Of a stretch of 64,000 nucleotides of DNA, positions 27,033-34,901 are shown piece by piece. Numbering within the stretch: position 1 is the stretch's first letter; each line of letters begins with the position of its first letter. The position numbers and the translations under genes are program-made. The DNA is taken from NCBI RefSeq assembly GCF_014621695.1, contig NZ_CP061281.1, positions 5,456,001 through 5,520,000 on the forward strand, in the 5' to 3' direction. Below the pieces are notes generated by a model that worked only from the letters and a program-made list of their open reading frames with translations, was not told where the DNA came from and did not search any database. Source of the DNA: Streptomyces xanthii (lineage in GTDB: Bacteria; Actinomycetota; Actinomycetes; Streptomycetales; Streptomycetaceae).

Positions 27033-27782
27033 ATGTCCTTCTGGGACCGGTTGTGGAGCGGGCGCTCGGCGCAGTTCGACTTCGACTCGGGCAGCGCCGC
27101 GACCAACGCGATCGAGCTGACCAAGCGGCACCCCGCGGTCTCCCTGTCCAAGCAGGGCGCCGCGACCGGCAACCTGCGCGTGAACCTGTCCTGGCGGATG
27201 CGCACCACGGACCTCGGCGGGCCGGAGCGCAGCAGCCTGCTGCGCCATCCGTCCCGCATGTTCAAGCCGGACGTCGTCCAGGCGCACACCCAGTCGATGG
27301 TCAACGTCGACCTGGACCTCGGCTGCCTGTACGAGCTGAAGGACGGCGACAAGGGCGTCGTCCAGCCGCTGGGCAGCTTCTTCGGGGACCTGAACGCGCC
27401 GCCGTACGTGAAGCTCAGCGGGGACGACCGGTTCGGCTCGGCGTCGGGCGAGACGATCTACGTCAATCTCGACCACCGCGACGCCATCAAACGCCTGCTG
27501 GTGTTCGTCTACATCTACGACCAGACGCCGGCGTTCGACCGTACCCACGCCATCGTCACGCTGTACCCGAGCAACGGGCCGCGCATCGAGATCAGCCTCG
27601 ACGAGCGCGCCCCGCAGGCCCGCTCCTGCGCCGTCGTCTCCATCGAGAACGTCAAGGGCGACCTCGTCGTACGGCGCGAGGTGAAGTTCGTGTACGGATT
27701 CCAGTCCGAGCTGGACCGGCTGTACGGCTGGGGCCTGCAGTGGGGCCGGGGCTACAAGCCCAAGGTGGGCGAGCGCCCCTGA
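27033..27782 (+). CDS. TerA/TerD-superfamily protein
   Basis: A 249-residue soluble protein. After an N-terminal helix (MSFWDRLWSGRSAQFDFDSG) come LSKQGAATGNLRVNLSWRM and VNVDLDLGCLYELKDGDKG, which follow the TerD-superfamily beta pattern, with ETIYVNLDHRDAIKRLLVFVYIYD in the second half. The acidic DLDLGCLYEL loop corresponds to the Ca2+ loop. It is best placed as a TerA-like protein of the Ter complex. GGGGGCGGAG directly precedes the ATG. Convergent with the proline-tailed TerD gene. Confidence 0.82.
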   Translation: MSFWDRLWSGRSAQFDFDSGSAATNAIELTKRHPAVSLSKQGAATGNLRVNLSWRMRTTDLGGPERSSLLRHPSRMFKPDVVQAHTQSMVNVDLDLGCLYELKDGDKGVVQPLGSFFGDLNAPPYVKLSGDDRFGSASGETIYVNLDHRDAIKRLLVFVYIYDQTPAFDRTHAIVTLYPSNGPRIEISLDERAPQARSCAVVSIENVKGDLVVRREVKFVYGFQSELDRLYGWGLQWGRGYKPKVGERP

Positions 27783-27801
27783 GCGAGGCGCCCGCCCCGG
27801 G

Positions 27802-28677
27802 TCACCGCCCGATGAACTGGGGGCCCTGCGGCGGCATGCGGAACGCCGGGTCCGCAGCCCCGGCCGCGGCCGCCACCGGCTGCGGATAGCCGTACGCGGG
27901 CTGCGAGGGCGGCGCCGGCTGCGTCGCCGGGGCCGGCGGATACCCGTAGCCCGGAGAGTGCTGCGGAGGCACCGGGAAGGCAGGGGAGGGCGGCGGCTGG
28001 TGCGAGACCTGCGCCGTCGTCACGGACTCGGAGGACACCGGGGCCGGCGGGGCCACCGGGGCCGTGACCGGGGTGGCCGAGGCCGGCGGGGCCTGCGGGG
28101 CGGGCTCCGGCTCCGGCTCGGGACCCGCGGCCTCGTCGACCAGGATGCCGAAGTCCGTGGCGAGCCCGACCAGACCGCTGGAGTAGCCCTCACCCACCGC
28201 GCGCAGCCGCCAGCCGCCGTCCCGCCGGTACAGCTCGGCGCAGATCAGCGCGGTCTCGGCGCCCGTCTCCGGCTTGATGTCGAAGTACGCGAGCGGCTCG
28301 GCACCCTCGCCCGCCGCCGCGTCGTAGACGCTCATCCGCAGGCCCGGCACCTGGTCGAAGCTGACGCCGTCGTCCGGGGACGCCGTCAGCAGGACCCGGG
28401 AGATCTCCGGGGGTATCCCCGCCAGGTCCGCCTGGATCGTGTCCGTCATCCCGTCGGGGACCCGCTTCTGACCGAGCCGCCAGACCTTCCCCGAAGGGTG
28501 GCGCGGCTGGTTGTAGAAGACGAAGTCGTCGTCGGAGCGGACCCGGCCGTTCTGGCCGAGCAGCAGCGCCGACGCGTCCACCGGCGGCACGTCCTGCCCC
28601 GGGGACCACCGGAGCACGGCGCGCACCGCCGTGGCGTCGAGCGGGATGTTCGCCCCCTTGAGCATCGCGTGCGTCAT
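27802..28677 (-). CDS. TerD-family protein with long proline-rich tail
   Basis: A 291-residue two-part protein. Residues 1-180 are a TerD domain (MLKGANIPLDATAVRAVLRW, DASALLLGQNGRVRSDDDFVFYN, GEGYSSGLVGLATDFGI). From about residue 185 the sequence is Pro/Ala/Gln/Tyr-rich with repeated GYPP/AYGYPQP units, a tail usually unstructured and used for binding. ATG 28677 follows CAGGAT by six bases. It is divergent from the CitE-like operon, so both may share control. Confidence 0.87.
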   Translation of the reverse strand: MTHAMLKGANIPLDATAVRAVLRWSPGQDVPPVDASALLLGQNGRVRSDDDFVFYNQPRHPSGKVWRLGQKRVPDGMTDTIQADLAGIPPEISRVLLTASPDDGVSFDQVPGLRMSVYDAAAGEGAEPLAYFDIKPETGAETALICAELYRRDGGWRLRAVGEGYSSGLVGLATDFGILVDEAAGPEPEPEPAPQAPPASATPVTAPVAPPAPVSSESVTTAQVSHQPPPSPAFPVPPQHSPGYGYPPAPATQPAPPSQPAYGYPQPVAAAAGAADPAFRMPPQGPQFIGR

Positions 28678-28815
28678 GCGGTCATCCTGCCCTCCCGGCC
28701 CCGGCCCGGACAATGCGGGGCCCCGTCATCGCCTGCGCACGACCCTGCACACACCGTCCGGAAGGACGTGTACGACATGCGTGGGTTACCTGAATTTCAT
28801 GGCACACGGGAACCC

Positions 28816-28842
28816 TTGACACACGTTTGTACGTACTATTAC
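28816..28842 (+). promoter_or_regulatory. Promoter of the CitE-PRTase-HAD operon
   Basis: A consensus -35 TTGACA (28816-28821) and a -10-like TATTAC (28837-28842) are 15 bp apart, shorter than usual. GTACGTAC (28829-28836), a perfect palindrome, fills the spacer beside the -10. The leader to ATG 28924 would be about 75 bases, with GGGGGA as ribosome site. Confidence 0.5.
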
Positions 28843-28923
28843 CGGCCACCTCTTGTCAGCTCGGCACAGTCCGTGCAGCACCTCTCTGCCACCACACCAA
28901 CGGGAAATCATCGGGGGACTCAC

Positions 28924-30099
28924 ATGCGTCATTTCGGGCACATAGCCCCTGAGGTGCGGGAACGGCTGTTTCACGAGGAGCCGCGCGCCTTCTCGGCCGA
29001 CTCCTCGCCCCGGCTCCTCGCGGCCGCGCTCGGCGCCACGCTCTACAGCCCGGCAACCCGCCCCCGGCTCGCCGACGACGTGCTCAAGCAGGCCGGCCGC
29101 GGCGTCGTGTCCATGGTGCTGTGCCTGGAGGACTCGATCGACGACGCCGAGGTCGCCGGCGCCGAGGACAACCTGGTCCGCCAGTTCGCCGACCTGCACA
29201 CACGCGTCACGGACGGCGCCGCCGAACCCCCACTGCTCTTCATCAGGGTCCGCACCCCCGAGCAGATCACCGGCCTCGCCGACCGGCTCGGCGCCTCCGT
29301 CGCGCTGCTGTCCGGATTCGTACTGCCGAAGTTCACCGAGGAGCGCGGCGTCCCCTTCCTGGAGGCGCTCACCGCCGCCGAGGCGGCCACGGGCCGGCGG
29401 CTCTTCGCCATGCCCGTCCTGGAGTCCCCCGAACTGCTGCACCTGGAGACCCGCACCGAGACGCTCGCCGGCATCTCCCGCACCGTCGACAAGTACCGCG
29501 ACCGCGTCCTCGCCCTGCGCCTCGGCGTCACCGACTTCTGCTCCGCGTACGGGCTGCGCCGGCCGCCGGACATGACCGCGTACGACGTCCAGATCGTGGC
29601 CTCCGTCATCGGCGACGTCGTCAACCGGCTCGGCCGCTCCGACGGCACCGGCTTCACCGTGACCGGACCCGTCTGGGAGTACTTCCGCCACCAGGAGCGC
29701 ATGTTCAAGCCGCAGCTGCGCCGCAGCCCCTTCCTGGAGGTCCGGGCCGACGAGCTGCGCCAGGCCCTCATCCAGCACGACATGGACGGCCTGCTGCGCG
29801 AGATCGAACTCGACCGGGCCAACGGGCTGCAGGGCAAGACCTGCATCCACCCCTCGCACGTCCTGCCCGTGCACGCGCTGTCTGTGGTCAGCCACGAGGA
29901 GTACAGCGACGCCCGGGACATCCTGCGCCCCGAGCGCGACGGCGGCGGCGTCATGCGCTCCGCGTACACGAACAAGATGAACGAGGTGAAGCCGCACCGC
30001 GCCTGGGCCGAGCGCACGCTCCAGCGCGCCGAAGCCTTCGGCGTGGCCCGCGAGGACGTCGGCTTCGTGGAACTCCTGGCGGCGGGCCTGCCCGCATGA
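28924..30099 (+). CDS. CitE-like HpcH/HpaI-family lyase of the Ter locus
   Basis: A 391-residue enzyme of the citrate-lyase-beta/HpcH aldolase superfamily. Visible features: VVSMVLCLEDSIDDAEVAGAE (acidic metal-binding loop), LFIRVRTPEQI, FVLPKFTEERG, FAMPVLESPELLH with the catalytic-site Glu, and GKTCIHPSHVLPVH near the C-terminus. Such enzymes cleave or form C-C bonds next to a carboxylate with Mg2+. In Ter loci this family is predicted to act in synthesis of a nucleoside-like product. The stop overlaps the next ATG (ATGA), giving translational coupling. Confidence 0.88.
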   Translation: MRHFGHIAPEVRERLFHEEPRAFSADSSPRLLAAALGATLYSPATRPRLADDVLKQAGRGVVSMVLCLEDSIDDAEVAGAEDNLVRQFADLHTRVTDGAAEPPLLFIRVRTPEQITGLADRLGASVALLSGFVLPKFTEERGVPFLEALTAAEAATGRRLFAMPVLESPELLHLETRTETLAGISRTVDKYRDRVLALRLGVTDFCSAYGLRRPPDMTAYDVQIVASVIGDVVNRLGRSDGTGFTVTGPVWEYFRHQERMFKPQLRRSPFLEVRADELRQALIQHDMDGLLREIELDRANGLQGKTCIHPSHVLPVHALSVVSHEEYSDARDILRPERDGGGVMRSAYTNKMNEVKPHRAWAERTLQRAEAFGVAREDVGFVELLAAGLPA

Positions 30100-32579
30100 G
30101 CCGTACGACGAACGTGGAAGGAAACGGGAACGACGTGGTGTGGACGGGTACCTGGGTCGCCGAGCGGCTCGGCGTCGAGCTGAACGGCGTGGAGCGCGAC
30201 GGTGAGCGGCGGCTGACGGAGCTGCTCGGCCTCGCGCTGCGCCGCAACCCCAAGCGGGCCCATCTGCTCGTGTCGAACGTGCTGGGCAAGCACGTCCCGC
30301 AGCGCCCCTCCGTGGTCCGGGCCGCGGGCCACGACCTGGGCGTACGCGTCCGCGCGCTGCTCGGCGACGCGCAGGCCGCCCGCGCCGTCGTGCTCGGCTA
30401 CGCGGAGACCGCGACCGGCCTCGGCCACGCCGTCGCCGACGGCATCGACCTGGCCCCCTACCTGCACTCCACGCGCCGCCCCGTCGAGGGCGTCGCCCGC
30501 GCCGGCGGCTTCGAGGAGTCCCACTCCCACGCCACCTCGCACCTGCTGCTCCCCGAGGACCCCGCCCTCCTCGCCGGCGACGGACCGCTCGTCCTCGTCG
30601 ACGACGAGTTCTCCACGGGCAACACGGTCCTCAACACGATCCGCGCCCTGCACGAACTGCACGCCCGCGACCACTACGTCATCGTCGCGCTCGTCGACAT
30701 GCGCTCGCCCGGCGACCAGGGCCGCCTCGACGCGTTCGCCGGCGAGATCGGCGCCCGCGTCGACCTCGTCGCCGCCGCCCGCGGCACGGTCGCCCTGCCC
30801 GACGGCGTGCTGGAGAAGGGCCAGGCCCTCGTCGAGGAGCACGAGGGCGCCGACGCGCCCCCGCGCCGGAGCGAGCGCGGCGAGATCGTCCGCGTCACCG
30901 GGCTCGGCTGGCCGGCCGGCGTGCCCGACGGCGGCCGGCACGGCTTCACGCCCGCGCACCGCGCCGCCCTGGAGGCCGCGCTGCCCGCCATGGCCGCGCG
31001 CATCGCCCCCCACATCGAGGGCCGCACCCTCGTCCTCGGCAACGAGGAACTGATGTACGCCCCGCTGCGCCTGGCCACCGCCCTGGAGGACACCGGCGCC
31101 GACCTCGCGTACTCCACCACCACCCGCTCGCCCGTCCTCGCCGTCGACGACCCCGGCTACGCGATCCGCACCCGCCTCGTCTTCCCCGCGCACGACGACC
31201 CGGCCGACGGCCCCGGCGACCGCTTCGCGTACAACGTGGCGGGCGGCGGCTTCGACACCGTCGTCGTCTGCCTCGACTCCGCCGGCGACACCCCCGGGCT
31301 GAGCGCGCCCGGTGGCCTCCTCGACCGCGTCGCCGAGCACACCGCCCGCGTCGTGGTCGTCGTCATCCCCTCCTACGTGCCCGCGTCCGCGACCGCGCCC
31401 GAAAGGCCCCCCATGTCCCTGCCCGAGCCGCTGCGCGGCCCCGCCTTCTCCTCGTACGCCCCGGACGAGGTCGGCTGGCTGCTCCAGGACCTCTCGGACG
31501 TGACCCTGGAGGCGCCCACCGAGGAGCGCGAGGAGGCCATCCAGAGCGGCGGCGCGCACTACGCGGAGTCGCTGCCCGTCGAGTACCAGCCCAGCGAGCA
31601 GTACCAGGAGCTGTTCCACGCCGCGCTCGACACCTCCGCCGGGCGCATCGCCCGGGCCGTCGGCGTCGTCACCGAGACCGTGCTCGCCGAGCGCCCCGGC
31701 CGGCGCCCCGTCCTCGTCTCGCTGGCCCGCGCCGGCACGCCCGTCGGCGTGCTCATGCGCCGCTGGGCCGCGCACCGGCACGACCTCGACCTCCCGCACT
31801 ACGCCGTCTCCATCGTCCGCGGCCGCGGCATCGACGCCAACGCGCTGCGCTGGCTCGCCGCCCACCACGACCCGCGCGACGTCGTCTTCGTCGACGGCTG
31901 GACCGGCAAGGGCGCCATCACCCGCGAACTCGCCGCGGCGATACGGGAGTTCGAGGCGTCCGGGGGCGCGGCCGGCTTCGACCCGGAGATCGCGGTGCTC
32001 GCCGACCCCGGCTCCTGCGTGCGCACCTACGGCACCCGCGAGGACTTCCTCATCCCCTCCGCCTGCCTCAACTCGACCGTGTCCGGGCTGATATCGCGCA
32101 CCGTGCTGCGCGCCGACCTGGTGGGGCCCGAGGACTTCCACGGGGCGAAGTTCTACCGGGAGCTGGCCGGCGCGGACGTCTCCGGCGCGTTCCTCGACGC
32201 GGTCGCCGCACGCTTCGACGACGTCACGGACGCGGTGGACCTCGCCGTCAAGGAGCTCCTGGAGGCCGACCGCACACCCACCTGGGAGGGCTGGGCCGCC
32301 GTCGAGCGGATCAGCGAGGAGTACGGCATCCACGACGTGAACCTGGTCAAGCCCGGAGTCGGTGAGACGACCCGGGTGCTGCTGCGCCGCGTGCCGTGGA
32401 AGATCCTGGCCCGCGCGGACGCCGGAGCGGACCTCGACCACGTGCGCCTGCTCGCCGAGCAGCGCGGCGTCCCGGTCGAGACCGTGGACGAACTGCCGTA
32501 CAGCTGCGTCGGATTGATCCACCCGCGGTTCACGCGCGGGGCGACGGGTGCGGACGGCAAGGCGGTGGCGTCGAAGTGA
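30096..32579 (+). CDS. Joined phosphoribosyltransferase-TRSP and StiP/Pelota-type phosphoribosyltransferase
   Basis: An 827-residue open frame with two halves, normally separate proteins. Residues 1-439: a phosphoribosyltransferase with the PRPP loop VLVDDEFSTGNT (166-177), then a TRSP domain with its signature TRSP at 343-346 (YSTTTRSPVLAVDDPG). Residues 440-827: begins MSLPEPLRGPAFSSYAPDE like an independent StiP-family protein, has a second phosphoribosyltransferase loop VVFVDGWTGKGA (596-607), and ends in a Pelota/L7Ae-like fold (about 743-811). A second ATG at 31413, preceded by GAAAGG at 6 bases, could also make the second half separately. Start overlaps the CitE-like stop; the HAD gene follows at once. 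Confidence 0.88.
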   Translation: MSRTTNVEGNGNDVVWTGTWVAERLGVELNGVERDGERRLTELLGLALRRNPKRAHLLVSNVLGKHVPQRPSVVRAAGHDLGVRVRALLGDAQAARAVVLGYAETATGLGHAVADGIDLAPYLHSTRRPVEGVARAGGFEESHSHATSHLLLPEDPALLAGDGPLVLVDDEFSTGNTVLNTIRALHELHARDHYVIVALVDMRSPGDQGRLDAFAGEIGARVDLVAAARGTVALPDGVLEKGQALVEEHEGADAPPRRSERGEIVRVTGLGWPAGVPDGGRHGFTPAHRAALEAALPAMAARIAPHIEGRTLVLGNEELMYAPLRLATALEDTGADLAYSTTTRSPVLAVDDPGYAIRTRLVFPAHDDPADGPGDRFAYNVAGGGFDTVVVCLDSAGDTPGLSAPGGLLDRVAEHTARVVVVVIPSYVPASATAPERPPMSLPEPLRGPAFSSYAPDEVGWLLQDLSDVTLEAPTEEREEAIQSGGAHYAESLPVEYQPSEQYQELFHAALDTSAGRIARAVGVVTETVLAERPGRRPVLVSLARAGTPVGVLMRRWAAHRHDLDLPHYAVSIVRGRGIDANALRWLAAHHDPRDVVFVDGWTGKGAITRELAAAIREFEASGGAAGFDPEIAVLADPGSCVRTYGTREDFLIPSACLNSTVSGLISRTVLRADLVGPEDFHGAKFYRELAGADVSGAFLDAVAARFDDVTDAVDLAVKELLEADRTPTWEGWAAVERISEEYGIHDVNLVKPGVGETTRVLLRRVPWKILARADAGADLDHVRLLAEQRGVPVETVDELPYSCVGLIHPRFTRGATGADGKAVASK

Positions 32580-32596
32580 GCGCGGGGAGTTCTGCC

Positions 32597-33412
32597 ATGG
32601 GTGCGAGCGCGGGTGTCTCGGTCGTCGCGAGCGACCTCGACCGTACGTTGATCTACTCGGCCGGGGCCCTCGGGCTCACGATGCCCGACGCGCAGGCCCC
32701 GCGACTGCTCTGCGTCGAGGTCTACGAGAGCAAGCCGCTGTCCTACGTCACGCAGGACGCGGCCGGACTGCTGGCCGAGCTGGGCCGGCGGTCCGTGTTC
32801 GTGCCGACGACCACGCGGACGCGGGAGCAGTACGGGCGGATCCGGCTGCCCGGGCCCGTGCCGAAGTACGCGATCACCGCGAACGGCGGGCACCTGCTGG
32901 TCGACGGCGTCTCCGACCCCGACTGGCGGGCGGCCGTGGGGGAGCGGCTGGAGCACGAGTGCGCGCCGCTCGCCGAGGTGCGGGAGCGGATGGTGGCGGC
33001 CGCCGATCCGCAGTGGCTGCTCAAGGAGCGGGTCGCCGAGGACCTGTTCGCGTACCTGGTCGTGGACCGGGCGCGGCTGCCCGAGGGCTGGGTCAAGGAG
33101 CTCGGGGCGTGGGCGGAGGAGCTCGGCTGGTCCGTCTCCCTGCAGGGACGCAAGGTCTACGCCGTGCCGAAGCCGCTCACCAAGGGCGCGGCCGTACGGG
33201 AGGTCGCCCGGCGGGTCGGCGCCGGGCGGGTGCTCGGGGCGGGGGACTCGTTGCTGGACGCGGATCTTCTCGGCGCGGTGGACCTGGGCTGGCGCCCCGA
33301 CCACGGCGAACTCGCGGACCTGGGCTGGACGGCCCCCCACGTGACCCCTCTCCCGGACCGAGGAGTCCTGGCCGGCGAATCAATCCTCCGAGCCTTCCTG
33401 AACGAACTCTGA
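32597..33412 (+). CDS. HAD-family phosphatase of the Ter locus
   Basis: A 271-residue Asp-nucleophile phosphatase. HAD motif I is DLDRTLIYS (Asp13, Asp15), motif II lies in VFVPTTTRTREQY, Lys in KPLTKGAAVREV, and motif IV is GAGDSLLDADLLGAVD. The cap region resembles the sucrose-phosphatase/Cof type. ATG 32597 has GGGGAG seven bases upstream; GTG 32576, overlapping the previous stop, would add seven residues. In the operon it could remove a phosphate from the product of the phosphoribosyltransferases (inference). Confidence 0.87.
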   Translation: MGASAGVSVVASDLDRTLIYSAGALGLTMPDAQAPRLLCVEVYESKPLSYVTQDAAGLLAELGRRSVFVPTTTRTREQYGRIRLPGPVPKYAITANGGHLLVDGVSDPDWRAAVGERLEHECAPLAEVRERMVAAADPQWLLKERVAEDLFAYLVVDRARLPEGWVKELGAWAEELGWSVSLQGRKVYAVPKPLTKGAAVREVARRVGAGRVLGAGDSLLDADLLGAVDLGWRPDHGELADLGWTAPHVTPLPDRGVLAGESILRAFLNEL

Positions 33413-33879
33413 CCCACCCGGCGCCGGAGCCGGTCCACGCCCCGTCGCCGGGGACCGAATCGCACCCCAGGCGCGGGCGGGGTTGCGCGCCCGTGCCTGT
33501 GCCCGCGCCCATGCCCGCGCGTCGTACCCGTACCCGTGCCTGTGCCTGTATCCGCGCCCTGGCCCAGCCCCGCTCCCACCCGCCCGCCCCCTCCGGGGGC
33601 GTCGGCCCGGCACCGGGGCGCGGCACTGGACGGATCAGCGGCTCCGCCGAGGGCGCGATCAAGGCGAGGGCAGATGCGCCCCGTCAGGGGCGCGGGGAAT
33701 TGCGCGATCAGCCACGACGGCGCGGTAGTCGGCGACGATCGTCCGCCCCGGCGGCGCCTCGGTAGCCGAGGCCGACCAACCCCGGTGGGGCGGGCGAGGC
33801 TCGTTGGCCAGGGTGCGCTCGGGGCGCCGGACAATGCGACGGCGCTCAGAGGGGGCCCACAACGCCGTAGGCTGTCCGC
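33413..33879. other. Gene-free region with degenerate repeats and an interspersed repeat
   Basis: 467 bp with no supported gene. 33490-33575 is a run of degenerate hexamers on the pattern NNNGCC/NNTACC (CGTGCC, TGTGCC, CGCGCC, CATGCC, CGTACC). At 33685-33707 lies a reverse copy of the repeat core found at 19990-20010 and 51424-51445, with one change. TAGGCT (33868-33873) is the probable -10 of the next gene, exactly six bases before its ATG. Confidence 0.7.
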
Positions 33880-34092
33880 ATGCCTCGTTATGAATACCGG
33901 TGCCGCGAGTGCGGGGAGCTGTTCGAGCTGGCTCGGCCGATGGCTGAGTCGTCGGCTCCGGCGAGCTGCCCCGCGGGCCACTCGGACACGGTCAAGCTCC
34001 TGTCGACCGTCGCGATGACCGGCGGCGCCGGACGCGCCCCCGCCCCCAGCGCCGCAGGCGGCGGTTGCTGCGGAGGCGGTTGCTGCGGCTAG
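33880..34092 (+). CDS. FmdB-family zinc-ribbon protein with Cys-Cys tail
   Basis: A 70-residue protein. The FmdB ribbon is MPRYEYRCRECGELFELARPM (Cys8 and Cys11), followed by CPAGH as the second half, with His in place of the last cysteine. The C-terminus is Gly/Ala-rich and ends GGGCCGGGCCG, two Cys-Cys pairs that could bind a further metal ion or be oxidised. Function of FmdB proteins is unsettled. Likely leaderless (TAGGCT six bases before the ATG). Confidence 0.87.
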   Translation: MPRYEYRCRECGELFELARPMAESSAPASCPAGHSDTVKLLSTVAMTGGAGRAPAPSAAGGGCCGGGCCG

Positions 34093-34095
34093 GGC

Positions 34096-34300
34096 CTAGG
34101 GCCTTTCTTTCGGATCAGGCTGGGCTCGCGGGGCGTGGCACGCGCATCTGCGGCGTTGTCGTCGGTTGCCAACTCCCCCAAGCTCTCGGCTTCGCTCGAG
34201 CAGGGGGGACCCCCATCGCGTTGTCGCCCTCCTCCGCCTTGCAGCTGCACGCACCACGCCCCGCTCCCTGATCCAGCCTGATCCGAAAGAAAGGCCCTAG
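34096..34300. repeat. Large inverted repeat with 28-bp perfect arms
   Basis: Arms 34096-34123 and 34273-34300 are exact reverse complements (starting CTAGGGCCTTTCTTTCGGAT). A second matching block GGGGCGTGG/CCACGCCCC extends the stem inward, and the centre holds CCCCCAAGCTCTCGG...CGAGCAGGGGGG, a sequence often repeated in Streptomyces. It lies between convergent genes and overlaps the stop codon of the minus-strand one (34297), so it probably serves both as terminator. Confidence 0.8.
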
Positions 34301-34809
34301 AGCTCGTCGGGGCGGTGGCGGGCCTGCCAGTACGGGTTGTCGTGCGGCAGCCCCCCGCTGACCCGCCCGTACATGCCGAAGAACATCAGCAGCAGCCCGA
34401 CGACAAAGCTGAACAGCACGTTCTGCATCTTGAACGCCAGGAAGTTTGCACCGGTGTCGAGCAGGGCCAGGTTCACGAAGCCGCTGAGGATGAACAGGAC
34501 GCCCAGCGTCATGTTCAGGGTCGACGCGAAGTTGCCGCCGACGACCATGCCGGCGAACAGCAGCAGGCCGACGCAGATGGACAGCACGCTGAGCGCGCCG
34601 TTCGTGTTGAGGCCCGCGACGGTGTCACCTCCCGTGTCGAAGAAGCCGATCCTGTCGATGAGGCCGAGGATGCCGAAGGCCAGCAGGACGAGACCCATGA
34701 GACCCGCCCCGGCGCGGTAGACCTGGCTGAGCCGGTGATCGACGGGCAGGTGCTCGTCCAGCCTGACGCGCCGCCGGGATCGTGGGTGGAGTACTTGCGT
34801 GGCCGCCAT
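34297..34809 (-). CDS. DUF4383 membrane protein
   Basis: A 170-residue protein with four hydrophobic segments: AGLMGLVLLAFGILGLI, ALSVLSICVGLLLFAGMVV, MTLGVLFILSGFVNLALL and NVLFSFVVGLLLMFFGMYG. The pattern matches DUF4383. Function unknown. ATG 34809 has GAGGAGG upstream. Follows the coiled-coil membrane protein gene on the same strand by about 90 bases. Confidence 0.8.
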   Translation of the reverse strand: MAATQVLHPRSRRRVRLDEHLPVDHRLSQVYRAGAGLMGLVLLAFGILGLIDRIGFFDTGGDTVAGLNTNGALSVLSICVGLLLFAGMVVGGNFASTLNMTLGVLFILSGFVNLALLDTGANFLAFKMQNVLFSFVVGLLLMFFGMYGRVSGGLPHDNPYWQARHRPDEL

Positions 34810-34901
34810 GATCGCCTCGCCTCCTCGCGCGTACGTACTCCAAGGATCCGCCCGCCGCACGGCGAGTGCCAACATCGCCGGAGGCCGAGAGGACGCGCAG
34901 G

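Noticed and set aside
29043-32522. Open frame of more than 1,100 codons on the minus strand across the CitE-like and phosphoribosyltransferase genes
   Set aside because: Antisense shadow of high-GC genes: residue use is unnatural (long Gly/Arg/Val/Asp runs), with no family motif, while the plus strand carries clear PRPP loops.
33490-33575. CRISPR array
   Set aside because: Units are six bases, degenerate and contiguous with no spacers; no cas genes in the window.
33157-33981. Possible minus-strand gene over the end of the HAD gene and the gap after it
   Set aside because: Crosses the repeat tract and an interspersed repeat, overlaps a real gene and fmdB, and has no ribosome site or family.
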